Of a stretch of 64,000 nucleotides of DNA, positions 17,767-26,697 are shown one piece after another (the stretch's first letter is position 1; every line of letters starts with the position of its first letter). Where the stretch lies: assembly GCA_041946965.1 (NCBI GenBank), contig JBHGBM010000008.1:31372-95371 (forward strand), in the 5' to 3' direction. The notes under the pieces were generated by a model. It was not told the DNA's origin. It made no database searches and saw only the letters and a program-made list of their open reading frames with translations. The position numbers and the translations under genes were made by a program. This stretch comes from JBHGBM01 sp041946965 (GTDB lineage Bacteria > Acidobacteriota > Terriglobia > Bryobacterales > Bryobacteraceae).

Positions 17767-18969
17767 ATGCCCTCCAGGCGAAGTTTTCTCGCGGGCGTTC
17801 CCGCCGCGGCCCTGGCGCCAGGCCAACCGGGCGCGCGCAAGGAGCGCATCGGCGTCGGTCTGATCGGCTGCGGCGGGCGAGGCTCGCACCTTGGCCGCGT
17901 AGTGCAACAACTGGAACAGGCCGGGGAGCCCGCCTCGGTGGTCGCGGTGTGCGATATCTACCAGCCGCGGCTGGAGCGCGCCGCCAAAGCGTTTTCCGCC
18001 CGCGCCCACCGCGAGTCCGCCGAACTGCTGCGCGACCCGGCGGTGGACGCGGTGATCGTGGCCACGCCGGACCGCGTGCACGTCTTCAAGGCGCTCGAAG
18101 CGGTGCGCGCCGGTAAAGACGTGTACTGCGAGAAGCCCCTCACCCACTGGACGCAGTTCGACGCGCTCAAGCAGCTCGTGCGGGAAGCCCGCCAGCGGCG
18201 CCCCGTCTTCCAGGTGGGCGCCCAGTGGGTGACCGACCCCACCTGGCTGCGCGCCGCCGGCCTGGTGAAGCAGGGCGCCATCGGCAAGCCGGTACACGCC
18301 CAGTGCGGCTACTTCCGCCAGGGCGATTCCGGCGAGCGCGGCATGCCGGTCGAAGATCCGAATGCCCGGCCAGGCCCCGGCCTGAACTGGGATGCTTTCC
18401 AGGCCGACGCTCCGCAACGGCCGTTTACCGCCTCGCGCTTTTTTCAGTGGCGTATGTACATGGATTACTCCGGCGGGCCCTCCACGGACCTCTATCCGCA
18501 CCCCATGACGCGCCTGTTTAAGGTGCTGAACCCGGGGCTTCCGAAGAAAGTGGCGGCCGTGGGCGGGAAGTACGTCTACGACGGCGGGCGCGACGTGCCG
18601 GACACTTTCGACCTGCTGATCGAGTACCCGGAGAACCTCACGGTGGCGGTGCTCGGAACCATCGCCAACAGCACCGGCCTCGACACGGTGATCCGCGGCA
18701 CTCAAGGCACGCTCACGTTCCCGCCCGGCGGTTTCGAGTTCCAGCCCCAGGAGGGCTCCCAGCGGCGGCGCATGAGCTCGAACCTTACGCCCTACGAGCA
18801 CGACCACATGCGCAACTGGTTCGAAGCCATCCGCAAGCGCGAGCAGCCGAACGGCGATCTGGAGCTGGGCTACCGCGTGCAGGTGCCGCTCATCATGGCG
18901 ATGCGCTCGTACGTGGAAGGCAAGGTGGCGTACTTCGACGCCGCCACGGAGACCATCCGCATGGGGTGA
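17767..18969 (+). CDS. Gfo/Idh/MocA-family oxidoreductase with Tat leader
   Basis: 400 residues. It begins PSRRSFLAGVPAAALAP, a twin-arginine-like leader, then the Rossmann motif GVGLIGCGGRGSH, and the family's catalytic EKP in YCEKPLTH at about residue 120. The C-terminal half carries the beta-sheet substrate domain. Such enzymes oxidise or reduce sugars and inositols with NAD(P). It is the first gene of a four-gene operon whose junctions are all GTGA or ATGA overlaps. A TACACT box at 17754-17759 lies 7 bp before the ATG. Confidence 0.87.
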   Translation: MPSRRSFLAGVPAAALAPGQPGARKERIGVGLIGCGGRGSHLGRVVQQLEQAGEPASVVAVCDIYQPRLERAAKAFSARAHRESAELLRDPAVDAVIVATPDRVHVFKALEAVRAGKDVYCEKPLTHWTQFDALKQLVREARQRRPVFQVGAQWVTDPTWLRAAGLVKQGAIGKPVHAQCGYFRQGDSGERGMPVEDPNARPGPGLNWDAFQADAPQRPFTASRFFQWRMYMDYSGGPSTDLYPHPMTRLFKVLNPGLPKKVAAVGGKYVYDGGRDVPDTFDLLIEYPENLTVAVLGTIANSTGLDTVIRGTQGTLTFPPGGFEFQPQEGSQRRRMSSNLTPYEHDHMRNWFEAIRKREQPNGDLELGYRVQVPLIMAMRSYVEGKVAYFDAATETIRMG

Positions 18970-19700
18970 CGCGGCGCGCCTTTCTGGCCAAGATCTTCGA
19001 GTACCGTGTGGGCCGCACGAAACCTTACGTGCATCCGCTCTACTTTCCCGACGGGCGCGAGGCCACGCTGGACGGGCCCAAGGACCACGTACACCACCGC
19101 GGCCTCATGCTCGGATGGAACGACGTGAACGGGTACGATTTCTGGGGCGAGGAGAATCCCGGGCCCCACGGCCGGATCGTGCAGGTCCGAAGCGGAGTGA
19201 ACCATTGGACGGCGGCGGACAAAGTGCTCCTGGAGGAGCGTCGCGAGATCCGCGCGGCGCCGCTCCCGGAGGGCAACTGGCTCGAATGGCGGAGCGAGCT
19301 GCGGGCGCGCGCCGAGGCGGTCACGCTCAGCGGCGAAAAGCACCCTTACGACGGCCTCGGCGTCCGGTTCATCCGCGAGATGGACGGCGGCGGATGCCTG
19401 AACTCGCGGGGCACGCGCGAAATCGATAAAGCCAACGGCGAACCCGCGGCGTGGTGCGCTTACTACCGCGCCGGGGTGGGCGGCGCGGCCCTATTCGATC
19501 ATCCCTCCAATCCGCGGCATCCCACGCCGTTCTTCGTGATGAACCGGTTCGGGTACCTGAGCGCCGCGCCCACCTTTCGCGAACCTTTGCATCTCAAGCC
19601 CGGCGAAGCGCTGCGGTTCCGCTGGGGTGTGCTGGTGTTTCTAAGTGAGCCCGAGAGCGGCGCGCTCGGCCGCCGCTGGAGAGAATGGAGCCTTACATGA
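18966..19700 (+). CDS. DUF6807 (PmoA-like) family protein
   Basis: 244 residues from a GTG overlapping the previous stop. Characteristic segments are YVHPLYFPDGREAT, DHVHHRGLMLGW, FWGEENPG, and near the end FFVMNRFGYLS. This matches the DUF6807 family, often labelled PmoA though not shown to be a methane mono-oxygenase subunit. The N-terminus TRRAFLAKIF looks like a shortened twin-arginine leader. It sits between two Gfo/Idh/MocA oxidoreductases, a common setting for this family in soil bacteria and consistent with sugar metabolism. Confidence 0.8.
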   Translation: MTRRAFLAKIFEYRVGRTKPYVHPLYFPDGREATLDGPKDHVHHRGLMLGWNDVNGYDFWGEENPGPHGRIVQVRSGVNHWTAADKVLLEERREIRAAPLPEGNWLEWRSELRARAEAVTLSGEKHPYDGLGVRFIREMDGGGCLNSRGTREIDKANGEPAAWCAYYRAGVGGAALFDHPSNPRHPTPFFVMNRFGYLSAAPTFREPLHLKPGEALRFRWGVLVFLSEPESGALGRRWREWSLT

Positions 19701-20722
19701 GCAAAATGGGAGTGGCCGTGCTCGGAACCGGCTGGGTTTCGGGCGAGCATATCCGCGCGTTCCAGCGCAACCCGCACACGGAGGTGGTCGCGCTGCTGAG
19801 CCGCGAGATGGCGAGGGCGGAAGCCAGGGCGCGCGAGTTCGGGCTGCCGCACTGCCGCTGCTACACGGACCTGGACGCAATCCTGCGCGATCCGGAGATC
19901 GCCATCGTTTCCATCTGCACGCCGCACCACCTGCACGTCGAACAGGGCGTGGCCGCGGCGCAGGCTGGCAAGCACATCGTGGTGGAGAAACCCATCGCGC
20001 TGGATCTCGAGAGCCTCAGGCTTCTGGATGGCGCGGTGCGGGCGGCGGGTGTACGCAGCGTGGTGAGCTTCGTGCTGCGGTGGAACCCGCTGTTTGAAAC
20101 CATCAAGGCGATCCTGGCGGACGGCACCGTGGGCACGCTGTTTTACGGCGAGGTGGACTACCACCACCCGGTCGCTTCCTGGTACAGCGGCTACGAATGG
20201 ATCCGCCGCAGGGAGTTCGGCGGCAACAACCTGCTGACCGGGGGCTGCCACGCCATCGACGCCCTGCGCTGGTTCCTGGCCGACGATGCCGTGGAGGTTT
20301 CTTCCTACTCGAACTACGGCCCGTCCAACCAGCTCGCCTACGAGTACCCGACCAACAGCGTGGCCATCCTGAAATTCTCGGGCGGCGCCATCGGCAAGGT
20401 GGCCTGCTCGCTCGAGTGCCCCATGCCGTACACCTTCCCCATCACCCTGATGGGCGAGCGCGGCGCCATCCGCAATAACCAGTTGTTCACGAACCGCTGG
20501 CCCGGGCAGACCGGCTGGGCCACGATTCCCACCGTGCTGCCGGATACCGCCGAGGTCGCGCACCACCCCTTCAACGCCCAGATGGATCACTTCGTCCAGT
20601 GCATCCTGGAAGGGCGCGAATCGCACTGCAATGTTGCGGACGCGGTGAACACGCACGAGATCTGCATCGCGGCGGAAATCTCCCAACGCGAGAGCCGTCC
20701 CGTGCGGCTGCCGCTGCCGTGA
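19697..20722 (+). CDS. Gfo/Idh/MocA-family oxidoreductase (cytosolic)
   Basis: 341 residues from the ATG at 19697, which overlaps the DUF6807 stop and follows GGAG by six bases. The Rossmann motif VAVLGTGWVSGEH is N-terminal, the catalytic-site EKP is in VVEKPIALD, and GGCHAIDALRWF carries the substrate-domain Asp/His typical of the family. No leader is present, so this is the cytosolic partner of the Tat-leader homologue at 17767. Likely sugar or inositol dehydrogenase; substrate unknown. Confidence 0.87.
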   Translation: MSKMGVAVLGTGWVSGEHIRAFQRNPHTEVVALLSREMARAEARAREFGLPHCRCYTDLDAILRDPEIAIVSICTPHHLHVEQGVAAAQAGKHIVVEKPIALDLESLRLLDGAVRAAGVRSVVSFVLRWNPLFETIKAILADGTVGTLFYGEVDYHHPVASWYSGYEWIRRREFGGNNLLTGGCHAIDALRWFLADDAVEVSSYSNYGPSNQLAYEYPTNSVAILKFSGGAIGKVACSLECPMPYTFPITLMGERGAIRNNQLFTNRWPGQTGWATIPTVLPDTAEVAHHPFNAQMDHFVQCILEGRESHCNVADAVNTHEICIAAEISQRESRPVRLPLP

Positions 20723-21741
20723 ACGGGTGCCAGCGGATCCGCGCGGCGCTGGAAGGACGGCCGCCGGACGCGGTTCCGGTGATGCTCCACAACTTCCTCA
20801 TGGCGGCGCGGGAGGCCGGCGTGGCGATGGAGCAATACCGCCGCGATCCCCGCGCCATCGCACGGTGCTTTATCCGGGCGGTGGAAACCTACGGCTACGA
20901 CGGCGTTCTGGTGGACGTGGATACCGTGACGCTGGCCGGCGCGCTGGGGGCGCCCGTGGATTTTCCGCGCGACGCACCCGCCCGTTTTGCCGGGGCGCGC
21001 CTGAGCGGCCTCGACGAAGAGATCGCGCCCCTGGATGTGGGTGGCCACCCGCGTGTGCAGGTGTGGCTGGAGGCCGTGCGGCTGCTGCGGGAATATTTCC
21101 GCGATGAGATTTTCGTTCGAGGCAACTGCGACCAGTGCGCGTTCTCGCTGGCGGGAATGCTGCGCGGTCCCGCCGCGTGGATGATGGACCTGATGGACCC
21201 CGCCAACCACGCGGCGGCGCACCGGCTGCTCGCGTATTGCGCCGCGGCCACCCAGCGGTTTCTCGAACTCATGGCCGCCGCCGGAGCGCACATGCTCTCC
21301 AACGGCGACAGCCCCGCCGGGCCGGACGTGGTTTCGCCGCGGATCTACCGCGGATTCGCGCAGCCCTACGAAGCCCGGGCCGCGGCCCGCGCGCACGAGT
21401 TGGGCCTGCCCTACGTCCTGCACATCTGCGGCCGCACGGACGCAATTCTCCCCGACATGCTCGCTACCGGCGCCGACGGCCTGGAACTCGACTACAAAAC
21501 GGATGCACGCCGCGCGCACGCACTGATGAAGGACCGCGCGGCCTTCGTGGGCAACATCGACCCCGGCGGCGTGCTCGCGCGGGGGTCTCCAGCAGACGTG
21601 GAGCGCGAGACGCGCCGGCTCGTGGAACTGTTCGCGGACACGCCGCGCTTCATTCTCAACGCGGGCTGCGCCTTGCCGGCGGACACGCCGCCCGCGAACC
21701 TGCGCGCCATGCTCCGGGCGGCACGCCTCAGCTCTTCTTAG
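20719..21741 (+). CDS. UroD-family methyltransferase (MtaA/CmuA-like)
   Basis: 340 residues from the GTG at 20719, coupled to the upstream gene by a GTGA overlap. The fold is that of uroporphyrinogen decarboxylase, but the motifs VLHICGRTDAIL and LNAGCALPADTP give the His-x-Cys...Cys zinc site of corrinoid-dependent methyltransferases (MtaA, MtbA, CmuA). VGNIDPGGVL and GADGLELDYKTD also match that branch. It would move a methyl group between a methylated substrate, corrinoid protein and acceptor. No corrinoid protein gene is seen nearby. The 3' end overlaps the convergent FmdB-like gene by 14 bp. Confidence 0.82.
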   Translation: MNGCQRIRAALEGRPPDAVPVMLHNFLMAAREAGVAMEQYRRDPRAIARCFIRAVETYGYDGVLVDVDTVTLAGALGAPVDFPRDAPARFAGARLSGLDEEIAPLDVGGHPRVQVWLEAVRLLREYFRDEIFVRGNCDQCAFSLAGMLRGPAAWMMDLMDPANHAAAHRLLAYCAAATQRFLELMAAAGAHMLSNGDSPAGPDVVSPRIYRGFAQPYEARAAARAHELGLPYVLHICGRTDAILPDMLATGADGLELDYKTDARRAHALMKDRAAFVGNIDPGGVLARGSPADVERETRRLVELFADTPRFILNAGCALPADTPPANLRAMLRAARLSSS

Positions 21742-21892
21742 AGGTTACGGCCGAAAAAGCGGCGATCTGCTGCTTGACCTTTTCGCTCCCGCAGTGCGGG
21801 CACTTGATACCGCCCTTTTCGAGTTCCGCAATGTGCAGGACCTGGGTGAATTCCTTGTTGCACGACTGGCAGAGGAAAACGTAGTGAGGCAT
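21728..21892 (-). CDS. FmdB-type zinc-ribbon protein
   Basis: 54 residues from the ATG at 21892, six bases after GGAGG. It has MPHYVFLCQSCNKEF at the N-terminus and a second knuckle CPHCGSEKV, giving a four-Cys zinc ribbon typical of the FmdB family of putative regulatory proteins. The role is not established. The promoter at 21915-21943 is well formed. Confidence 0.85.
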   Translation of the reverse strand: MPHYVFLCQSCNKEFTQVLHIAELEKGGIKCPHCGSEKVKQQIAAFSAVTSKKS

Positions 21893-21914
21893 CGGCGACC
21901 TCCCAAACGCGCTC

Positions 21915-21943
21915 ATTATACTACTGTTGGCGCTGGGTGTCCG
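21915..21943 (-). promoter_or_regulatory. Promoter of the zinc-ribbon gene
   Basis: On the minus strand CGGACA (21938-21943, four of six matches to TTGACA), 17 bp, and a perfect TATAAT (21915-21920). Transcription would start near 21908, leaving a short leader that holds the GGAGG site. Confidence 0.55.
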
Positions 21944-21968
21944 GTGGATTTCCGGCACATCGGAGTCC

Positions 21969-21974
21969 TATAAT
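21969..21974 (+). promoter_or_regulatory. nifJ: -10 element for nifJ
   Basis: Perfect TATAAT about 50 bp before the TTG start. The -35 region (TGGATT with an 18-bp spacer) is weak. The leader carries AAGGAAGGAG as the ribosome site. Confidence 0.5.
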
Positions 21975-22025
21975 GGTACTTAAAATCCCAAGTCCTACAA
22001 CCACCCTCAAGGAAGGAGCGGAGAG

Positions 22026-25000
22026 TTGACCAACTCATCCACCACAGCCAGGCCTAAAGTAACCATCGACGGCAACGAAGCTGCGGCGTACGTCGCGCAT
22101 GCTACCAACGAAGTGATCGCGATTTATCCGATCACGCCTTCATCCAACATGGGAGAATGGGCGGACCAGTGGTCGGCCGAGGGCAGGCCGAACATCTGGG
22201 GGACCATTCCCTCGGTAACCGAAATGCAGAGCGAAGGCGGCGCGGCCGGCGCTATCCACGGCGCGCTGCAAGCGGGGTCCCTCTCGACGACGTTTACCGC
22301 GTCACAGGGCCTGCTGCTCATGATTCCGAATATGTACAAGATCGCGGGCGAGCTCACGTCCACGGTCTTCCACATCGCCGCCCGGTCGCTCGCCGCCCAG
22401 GCGCTTTCGATCTTCGGCGATCACAGCGACGTGATGGCCGTCCGGCAGACCGGCTGGGGCTTGATCTCCTCGGCCAGTGTCCAGGAAGTGATGGACTTCG
22501 CGCTCATCGCGCAGGCGGCCACGCTCGAAGCGCGCGTCCCGCTCATCCACTTTTTCGACGGCTTCCGCACCTCTCACGAAGTGGCCAAGGTGGAGCAACT
22601 GTCGTACGACGACATGCGAGCCATGATGGATCCGGAGTTGATCGAAGCGCACCGCAAGCGCGCGCTCTCGCCCGATCATCCGGTGATCCGGGGCACCTCA
22701 CAGAACCCCGACGTTTACTTCCAGGCGCGCGAACGAATCAACCCGTTCTACCTGGCGGCGCCCGCTATCGTGCAGAACGCGATGGACAAGTTCGCACGCG
22801 TCGTGGGGCGGCAGTACAAGCTGTTTGAATACGTGGGCGCGCCGGATGCCGAACACGTGATTGTCATCATGGGTTCCGGTTGCGAGATCGCGCACGAGGC
22901 GGTCGAGCACATGACGGCGCGCGGCGAGAAGGTCGGCGTGCTGAAGGTGCGGCTGTTCCGTCCGTTCTCGGTGGAACACTTCGTTGCCGCGGTGCCGAAG
23001 ACCGCGCGCGTGCTGGCGGTGCTGGACCGCACCAAGGAGCCCGGCTCGCTCGGCGAACCGCTTTACACGGACGTGGTGACGGCGCTGGTGGAAGCCGGCG
23101 TGACGGACAAGCGCGTGATCGGCGGCCGTTACGGCCTTTCCTCGAAGGAATTCACCCCGGCGATGGTGAAGGGCGTGTTCGACGAAATGCGCAAGGCCTC
23201 TCCGCGGACGCATTTCACGGTGGGCATCCGCGACGACGTGACCCACACCAGCATCGATTACGATCCGGACTTCTCCACCGAGTATCCCGGCACGGTGCGC
23301 GCGGTCTTCTACGGGCTGGGCGCGGACGGCACGGTGGGCGCCAACAAGAATTCCATCAAGATCATCGGCGAGGAGACGGACAACTTTGCGCAAGGCTACT
23401 TCGTGTACGACTCGAAGAAGTCGGGCGCCATCACCACCTCGCACCTGCGCTTCGGTCCCAAGCCGATCCGTTCCAGCTACCTCATCAGCCAGGCGAACTT
23501 TGTGGCGTGCCACCAGTTCTCCTTCCTGGAACGCTTCGACATGCTGACGGTGGCCGAACCGGGCGCCACGTTCCTGCTGAACTCGCCCTTCGGCGCGGAC
23601 GAAGTCTGGGACAAGCTGCCGGTGGAAGTGCAGCGCCAGATCATCGGGAAGAAGCTGAAGTTCTACGTGATCGACGGCTACGAGGTGGCGCGCCAGACCG
23701 GCATGGGCGGCCGCGTGAACACCATCATGCAGACCTGCTTTTTCGCCATCAGCGGCGTGCTGCCGCGCGAGGAAGCCATCGCGGCTATCAAGCACTCCAT
23801 CGAGAAGACCTACGGCAAGCGCGGCGAGTCCGTGGTGAAGAAAAACTTCGCCGCGGTGGATGCCGCCCTCGACCACCTGCACGAAGTGAAGGTGCCGGCC
23901 GAAGCCGGTTCGCAGCTCCGCATGCGGCCCGCGGTTCCCGCCGCCGCGCCGGAGTTCGTGCAAAAGGTGACGGCCGAAATCATCGCCGGCCGCGGCGACC
24001 AGTTGCCGGTCAGCGCCATGCCGATCGACGGCACGTTCCCCACCGGCACCGCGCAGTGGGAGCGGCGCAACATCGCGCTCGAAATTCCGGTATGGGACGA
24101 AGCGCTCTGCATCCAGTGCGGCAAGTGCGTGCTGGTTTGCCCGCACGCCGTGATCCGCGCCAAGGTGTACGAGCCCAAGTACCTGGACGGCGCTCCCGAA
24201 ACGTTCAAGGCCGTCCCGGCCCGCTGGAAGGACTTCAAGGACATGAAGTACACCCTCCAGGTGGCGCCCGAGGATTGCACCGGCTGCGCGCTTTGCATCG
24301 AAGCCTGCCCGGTCAAGAGCAAGACGGAAGTGAAGCACCGCGCCATCAACATGGCGCCGCAGATGCCGCTGCGCGAGCCCGAAGCCAGGAACTGGGAGTT
24401 CTTCCTGAACATCCCGGAGACGGACCGCAAGGCGCTCAGCGTTTCGCAGGTGAAGGACGTGCAGTTGCTTCGGCCGCTGTTCGAGTTCTCCGGCGCCTGC
24501 TCCGGCTGCGGCGAGACCCCTTACATCAAGCTGATGACGCAGTTGTTCGGCGACCGCGCCATCATCGGCAACGCCACGGGCTGCTCCTCGATTTACGGCG
24601 GCAACCTGCCGACCACGCCTTACGCGCAGGACGGCGCGGGCCGCGGCCCGGCCTGGTCCAACTCGCTGTTTGAAGACGCCGCGGAGTTCGGCCTGGGCTT
24701 CCGGCTGGCGCTCGATAAACAGAACGAATACGCGCGCGAGCTGGTGAAGAAGCTCAGTTCCGTGATCGGCGACGAGCTGGCGGCGGGCATCCTCACGGCC
24801 GACCAGAAGTCGGAGAAGGGCATCCACGAGCAGCGTGAGCGGGTCAACGCCTTGCGTGACAAGCTCAAGGGCCTGAAGACGGCCGAAGCCAGGGATCTCC
24901 ACGCGCTGGCCGACGCGCTGGTGCGCAAGAGCGTGTGGTCGTTCGGCGGCGACGGCTGGGCCTACGACATCGGCTACGGCGGCCTGGATCACGTGATCGC

Positions 25001-25607
25001 TTCCGGGCGCAACATCAACATCCTGGTGCTCGACACCGAGGTCTACTCCAACACCGGCGGCCAGATGTCCAAGGCCACCCCCAAGGGCGCGGTGGCGAAG
25101 TTCGCCGCCGGCGGCAAGCCCCTGGGCAAGAAGGACCTCGCTATGATCGCCACGACCTACGGCAACGTGTACGTGGCCCGCGTGGCCATGGGCGCAAGCG
25201 ACATGCACACCGTGAAAGCGTTCCTGGAAGCGGACGCCTTCGACGGCCCGTCGCTGATCATCGCTTACAGCCACTGCATCGCGCACGGCTACGACCTGGT
25301 GCACGGCCTGGACCAGCAGAAGGCGGCGGTGAACTCCGGCCACTGGCCGCTGTTCCGCTACAACCCGGCGCTGATCGCGGAGGGCAAGAACCCCTTCCAG
25401 CTCGACAGCAAGGCTCCGAGCATCGCGCTCAAGGATTACGCCTACAACGAGACCCGCTTCACCATGCTCACCAAGAGCAATCCGGAAGCGGCCAAGGCGC
25501 TGATCAGCGAGGCGCAGGAAGACGTGAAGCGCAGATGGAAGCTGTACGAACACTGGGCCAGCATGCCGGCCGACGGTAGCGCCGATGCGGCCAAGGGAGG
25601 GAAGTAA
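22026..25607 (+). CDS. nifJ: Pyruvate:ferredoxin (flavodoxin) oxidoreductase, single-chain
   Basis: 1193 residues, the normal length of the one-chain enzyme. It oxidises pyruvate with CoA to acetyl-CoA, CO2 and reduced ferredoxin. Domains in order: N-terminal pyruvate-binding domains (YPITPSSNMGEWADQW), the gamma-like domain (GADGTVGANKNSIKII) near residue 430, two [4Fe-4S] motifs (CIQCGKCVLVCP at about 695 and CTGCALCIEACP at about 750), a further cluster region SGACSGCGETP, and the thiamine-diphosphate domain (GDGWAYDIGYGG, then NILVLDTEVYSNTGGQ). The start is TTG, preceded by GGAAGGAG. The stop TAA shares its last base with the ATG of the next gene. Oxygen-sensitive as a rule, so it points to anaerobic or microaerobic growth. 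Confidence 0.96.
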   Translation: MTNSSTTARPKVTIDGNEAAAYVAHATNEVIAIYPITPSSNMGEWADQWSAEGRPNIWGTIPSVTEMQSEGGAAGAIHGALQAGSLSTTFTASQGLLLMIPNMYKIAGELTSTVFHIAARSLAAQALSIFGDHSDVMAVRQTGWGLISSASVQEVMDFALIAQAATLEARVPLIHFFDGFRTSHEVAKVEQLSYDDMRAMMDPELIEAHRKRALSPDHPVIRGTSQNPDVYFQARERINPFYLAAPAIVQNAMDKFARVVGRQYKLFEYVGAPDAEHVIVIMGSGCEIAHEAVEHMTARGEKVGVLKVRLFRPFSVEHFVAAVPKTARVLAVLDRTKEPGSLGEPLYTDVVTALVEAGVTDKRVIGGRYGLSSKEFTPAMVKGVFDEMRKASPRTHFTVGIRDDVTHTSIDYDPDFSTEYPGTVRAVFYGLGADGTVGANKNSIKIIGEETDNFAQGYFVYDSKKSGAITTSHLRFGPKPIRSSYLISQANFVACHQFSFLERFDMLTVAEPGATFLLNSPFGADEVWDKLPVEVQRQIIGKKLKFYVIDGYEVARQTGMGGRVNTIMQTCFFAISGVLPREEAIAAIKHSIEKTYGKRGESVVKKNFAAVDAALDHLHEVKVPAEAGSQLRMRPAVPAAAPEFVQKVTAEIIAGRGDQLPVSAMPIDGTFPTGTAQWERRNIALEIPVWDEALCIQCGKCVLVCPHAVIRAKVYEPKYLDGAPETFKAVPARWKDFKDMKYTLQVAPEDCTGCALCIEACPVKSKTEVKHRAINMAPQMPLREPEARNWEFFLNIPETDRKALSVSQVKDVQLLRPLFEFSGACSGCGETPYIKLMTQLFGDRAIIGNATGCSSIYGGNLPTTPYAQDGAGRGPAWSNSLFEDAAEFGLGFRLALDKQNEYARELVKKLSSVIGDELAAGILTADQKSEKGIHEQRERVNALRDKLKGLKTAEARDLHALADALVRKSVWSFGGDGWAYDIGYGGLDHVIASGRNINILVLDTEVYSNTGGQMSKATPKGAVAKFAAGGKPLGKKDLAMIATTYGNVYVARVAMGASDMHTVKAFLEADAFDGPSLIIAYSHCIAHGYDLVHGLDQQKAAVNSGHWPLFRYNPALIAEGKNPFQLDSKAPSIALKDYAYNETRFTMLTKSNPEAAKALISEAQEDVKRRWKLYEHWASMPADGSADAAKGGK

Positions 25608-26626
25608 TGATCGACCTTTCGAAAACCATCGACCTTTCCACCACCTACCTGGGGCTCAAACTCAAGAGCCCCCTGGTGGCTTCCTCCTCGCCCCTGTGCG
25701 AGGATCCGGGCAACGTGAAACGCCTGGAAGACGCTGGCGCCGCCGCCGTGGTGCTGCACTCGCTGTTCGCGGAGCAGATCACCATTGAAGCGGAGGAGCT
25801 CGACCGCGCCATTAGCGCGGCCGAGGAGCGCGGCCCCGAGGCGCCCACGCACTTCCCCGACGTGCAGCGGTTTCAGGTCGGCCCCGAGGGCTACCTGGAG
25901 CACATCCGCAAGTGCAAGGCCGCCGTCCAGATCCCGGTTATCGCATCCCTCAACGGGCACTCGAACGGCGGCTGGGTAGAATACGCCAGGAAGATGGAGC
26001 AGGCCGGCGCCGACGCGCTGGAACTGAACATCTACTGGATTCCGGTGGACCTCGACCTCACGGGCGAGCAGGTGGAACAGCGCTATTGCGAACTGGTCAA
26101 GGAAGTCAGGGCCAGCGTGAACATCCCCGTGGCCGTGAAGCTGGGGCCGTATTTCAGCTCCATGGGTAACATGGCCCGGAAGCTGGATGCCTGCGGCGCC
26201 AACGGCCTGGTGCTCTTCAACCGCTTCTACCAGCCGGATTACGACCTGGAAGCGCTGGAAGTGGTGCCGAACCTGATGCTCAGCAACCAGTACGAGCTGC
26301 TGCTGCGGCTGAACTGGATCGCGGTGCTCTACGGCAATATCAACGCCGACATGGCGCTCACCGGCGGCGTGCACACCGCCACCGACGTGGTAAAGGCCAT
26401 GATGGCCGGAGCGCGCGTCGCCATGATGACCTCCGCCCTGCTCAAGCGCGGCATCCAGTACCTGGAGACGCTGCAAAACGAGCTGCTGTTATGGCTCGGC
26501 GAGCACGAGTACGAGTCCATCCGCCAGATGCAGGGCAGCATGAGCCGCAGGGCCGTGCCGCAGCCCTCCGCGTTCGAGCGCGCCAACTACATGAAGGTGC
26601 TCAGCTCCTACGCGATGCGCGCGTAA
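25607..26626 (+). CDS. Dihydroorotate dehydrogenase-like flavoprotein
   Basis: 339 residues. It is a FMN-type TIM barrel related to PyrD and PreA (DLSTTYLGLKLKSPLVASSSPLC at the start in shortened form, IPVIASLNGHSNGGWVEYA, ALELNIYW, and IPVAVKLGPYF). The catalytic base and loop differ from true PyrD. The TAATG overlap with nifJ shows tight co-expression. This gene pair recurs beside nifJ in several bacterial groups. A role as electron partner or in pyrimidine metabolism is open. A strong terminator follows. Confidence 0.82.
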   Translation: MIDLSKTIDLSTTYLGLKLKSPLVASSSPLCEDPGNVKRLEDAGAAAVVLHSLFAEQITIEAEELDRAISAAEERGPEAPTHFPDVQRFQVGPEGYLEHIRKCKAAVQIPVIASLNGHSNGGWVEYARKMEQAGADALELNIYWIPVDLDLTGEQVEQRYCELVKEVRASVNIPVAVKLGPYFSSMGNMARKLDACGANGLVLFNRFYQPDYDLEALEVVPNLMLSNQYELLLRLNWIAVLYGNINADMALTGGVHTATDVVKAMMAGARVAMMTSALLKRGIQYLETLQNELLLWLGEHEYESIRQMQGSMSRRAVPQPSAFERANYMKVLSSYAMRA

Positions 26627-26651
26627 CCGTTACGTTCCGCTGTGATCCCCT

Positions 26652-26680
26652 GCCGGGCGCGAAAGCGCCCGGCTTTTCTT
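26652..26680 (+). terminator. Rho-independent terminator of the nifJ operon
   Basis: A perfect 9-bp stem (GCCGGGCGC / GCGCCCGGC) closed by a GAAA tetraloop and followed directly by TTTTCTTGT. The other strand has no T-run after the stem, so it works for the plus strand only. Confidence 0.92.
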
Positions 26681-26697
26681 GTGTGGAGCTGGAGCCA

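Noticed and set aside
22698..25553. 951-codon open frame on the minus strand opposite nifJ
   Set aside because: Mirror of strong GC bias at third codon positions; no recognisable motif and nifJ is certain.
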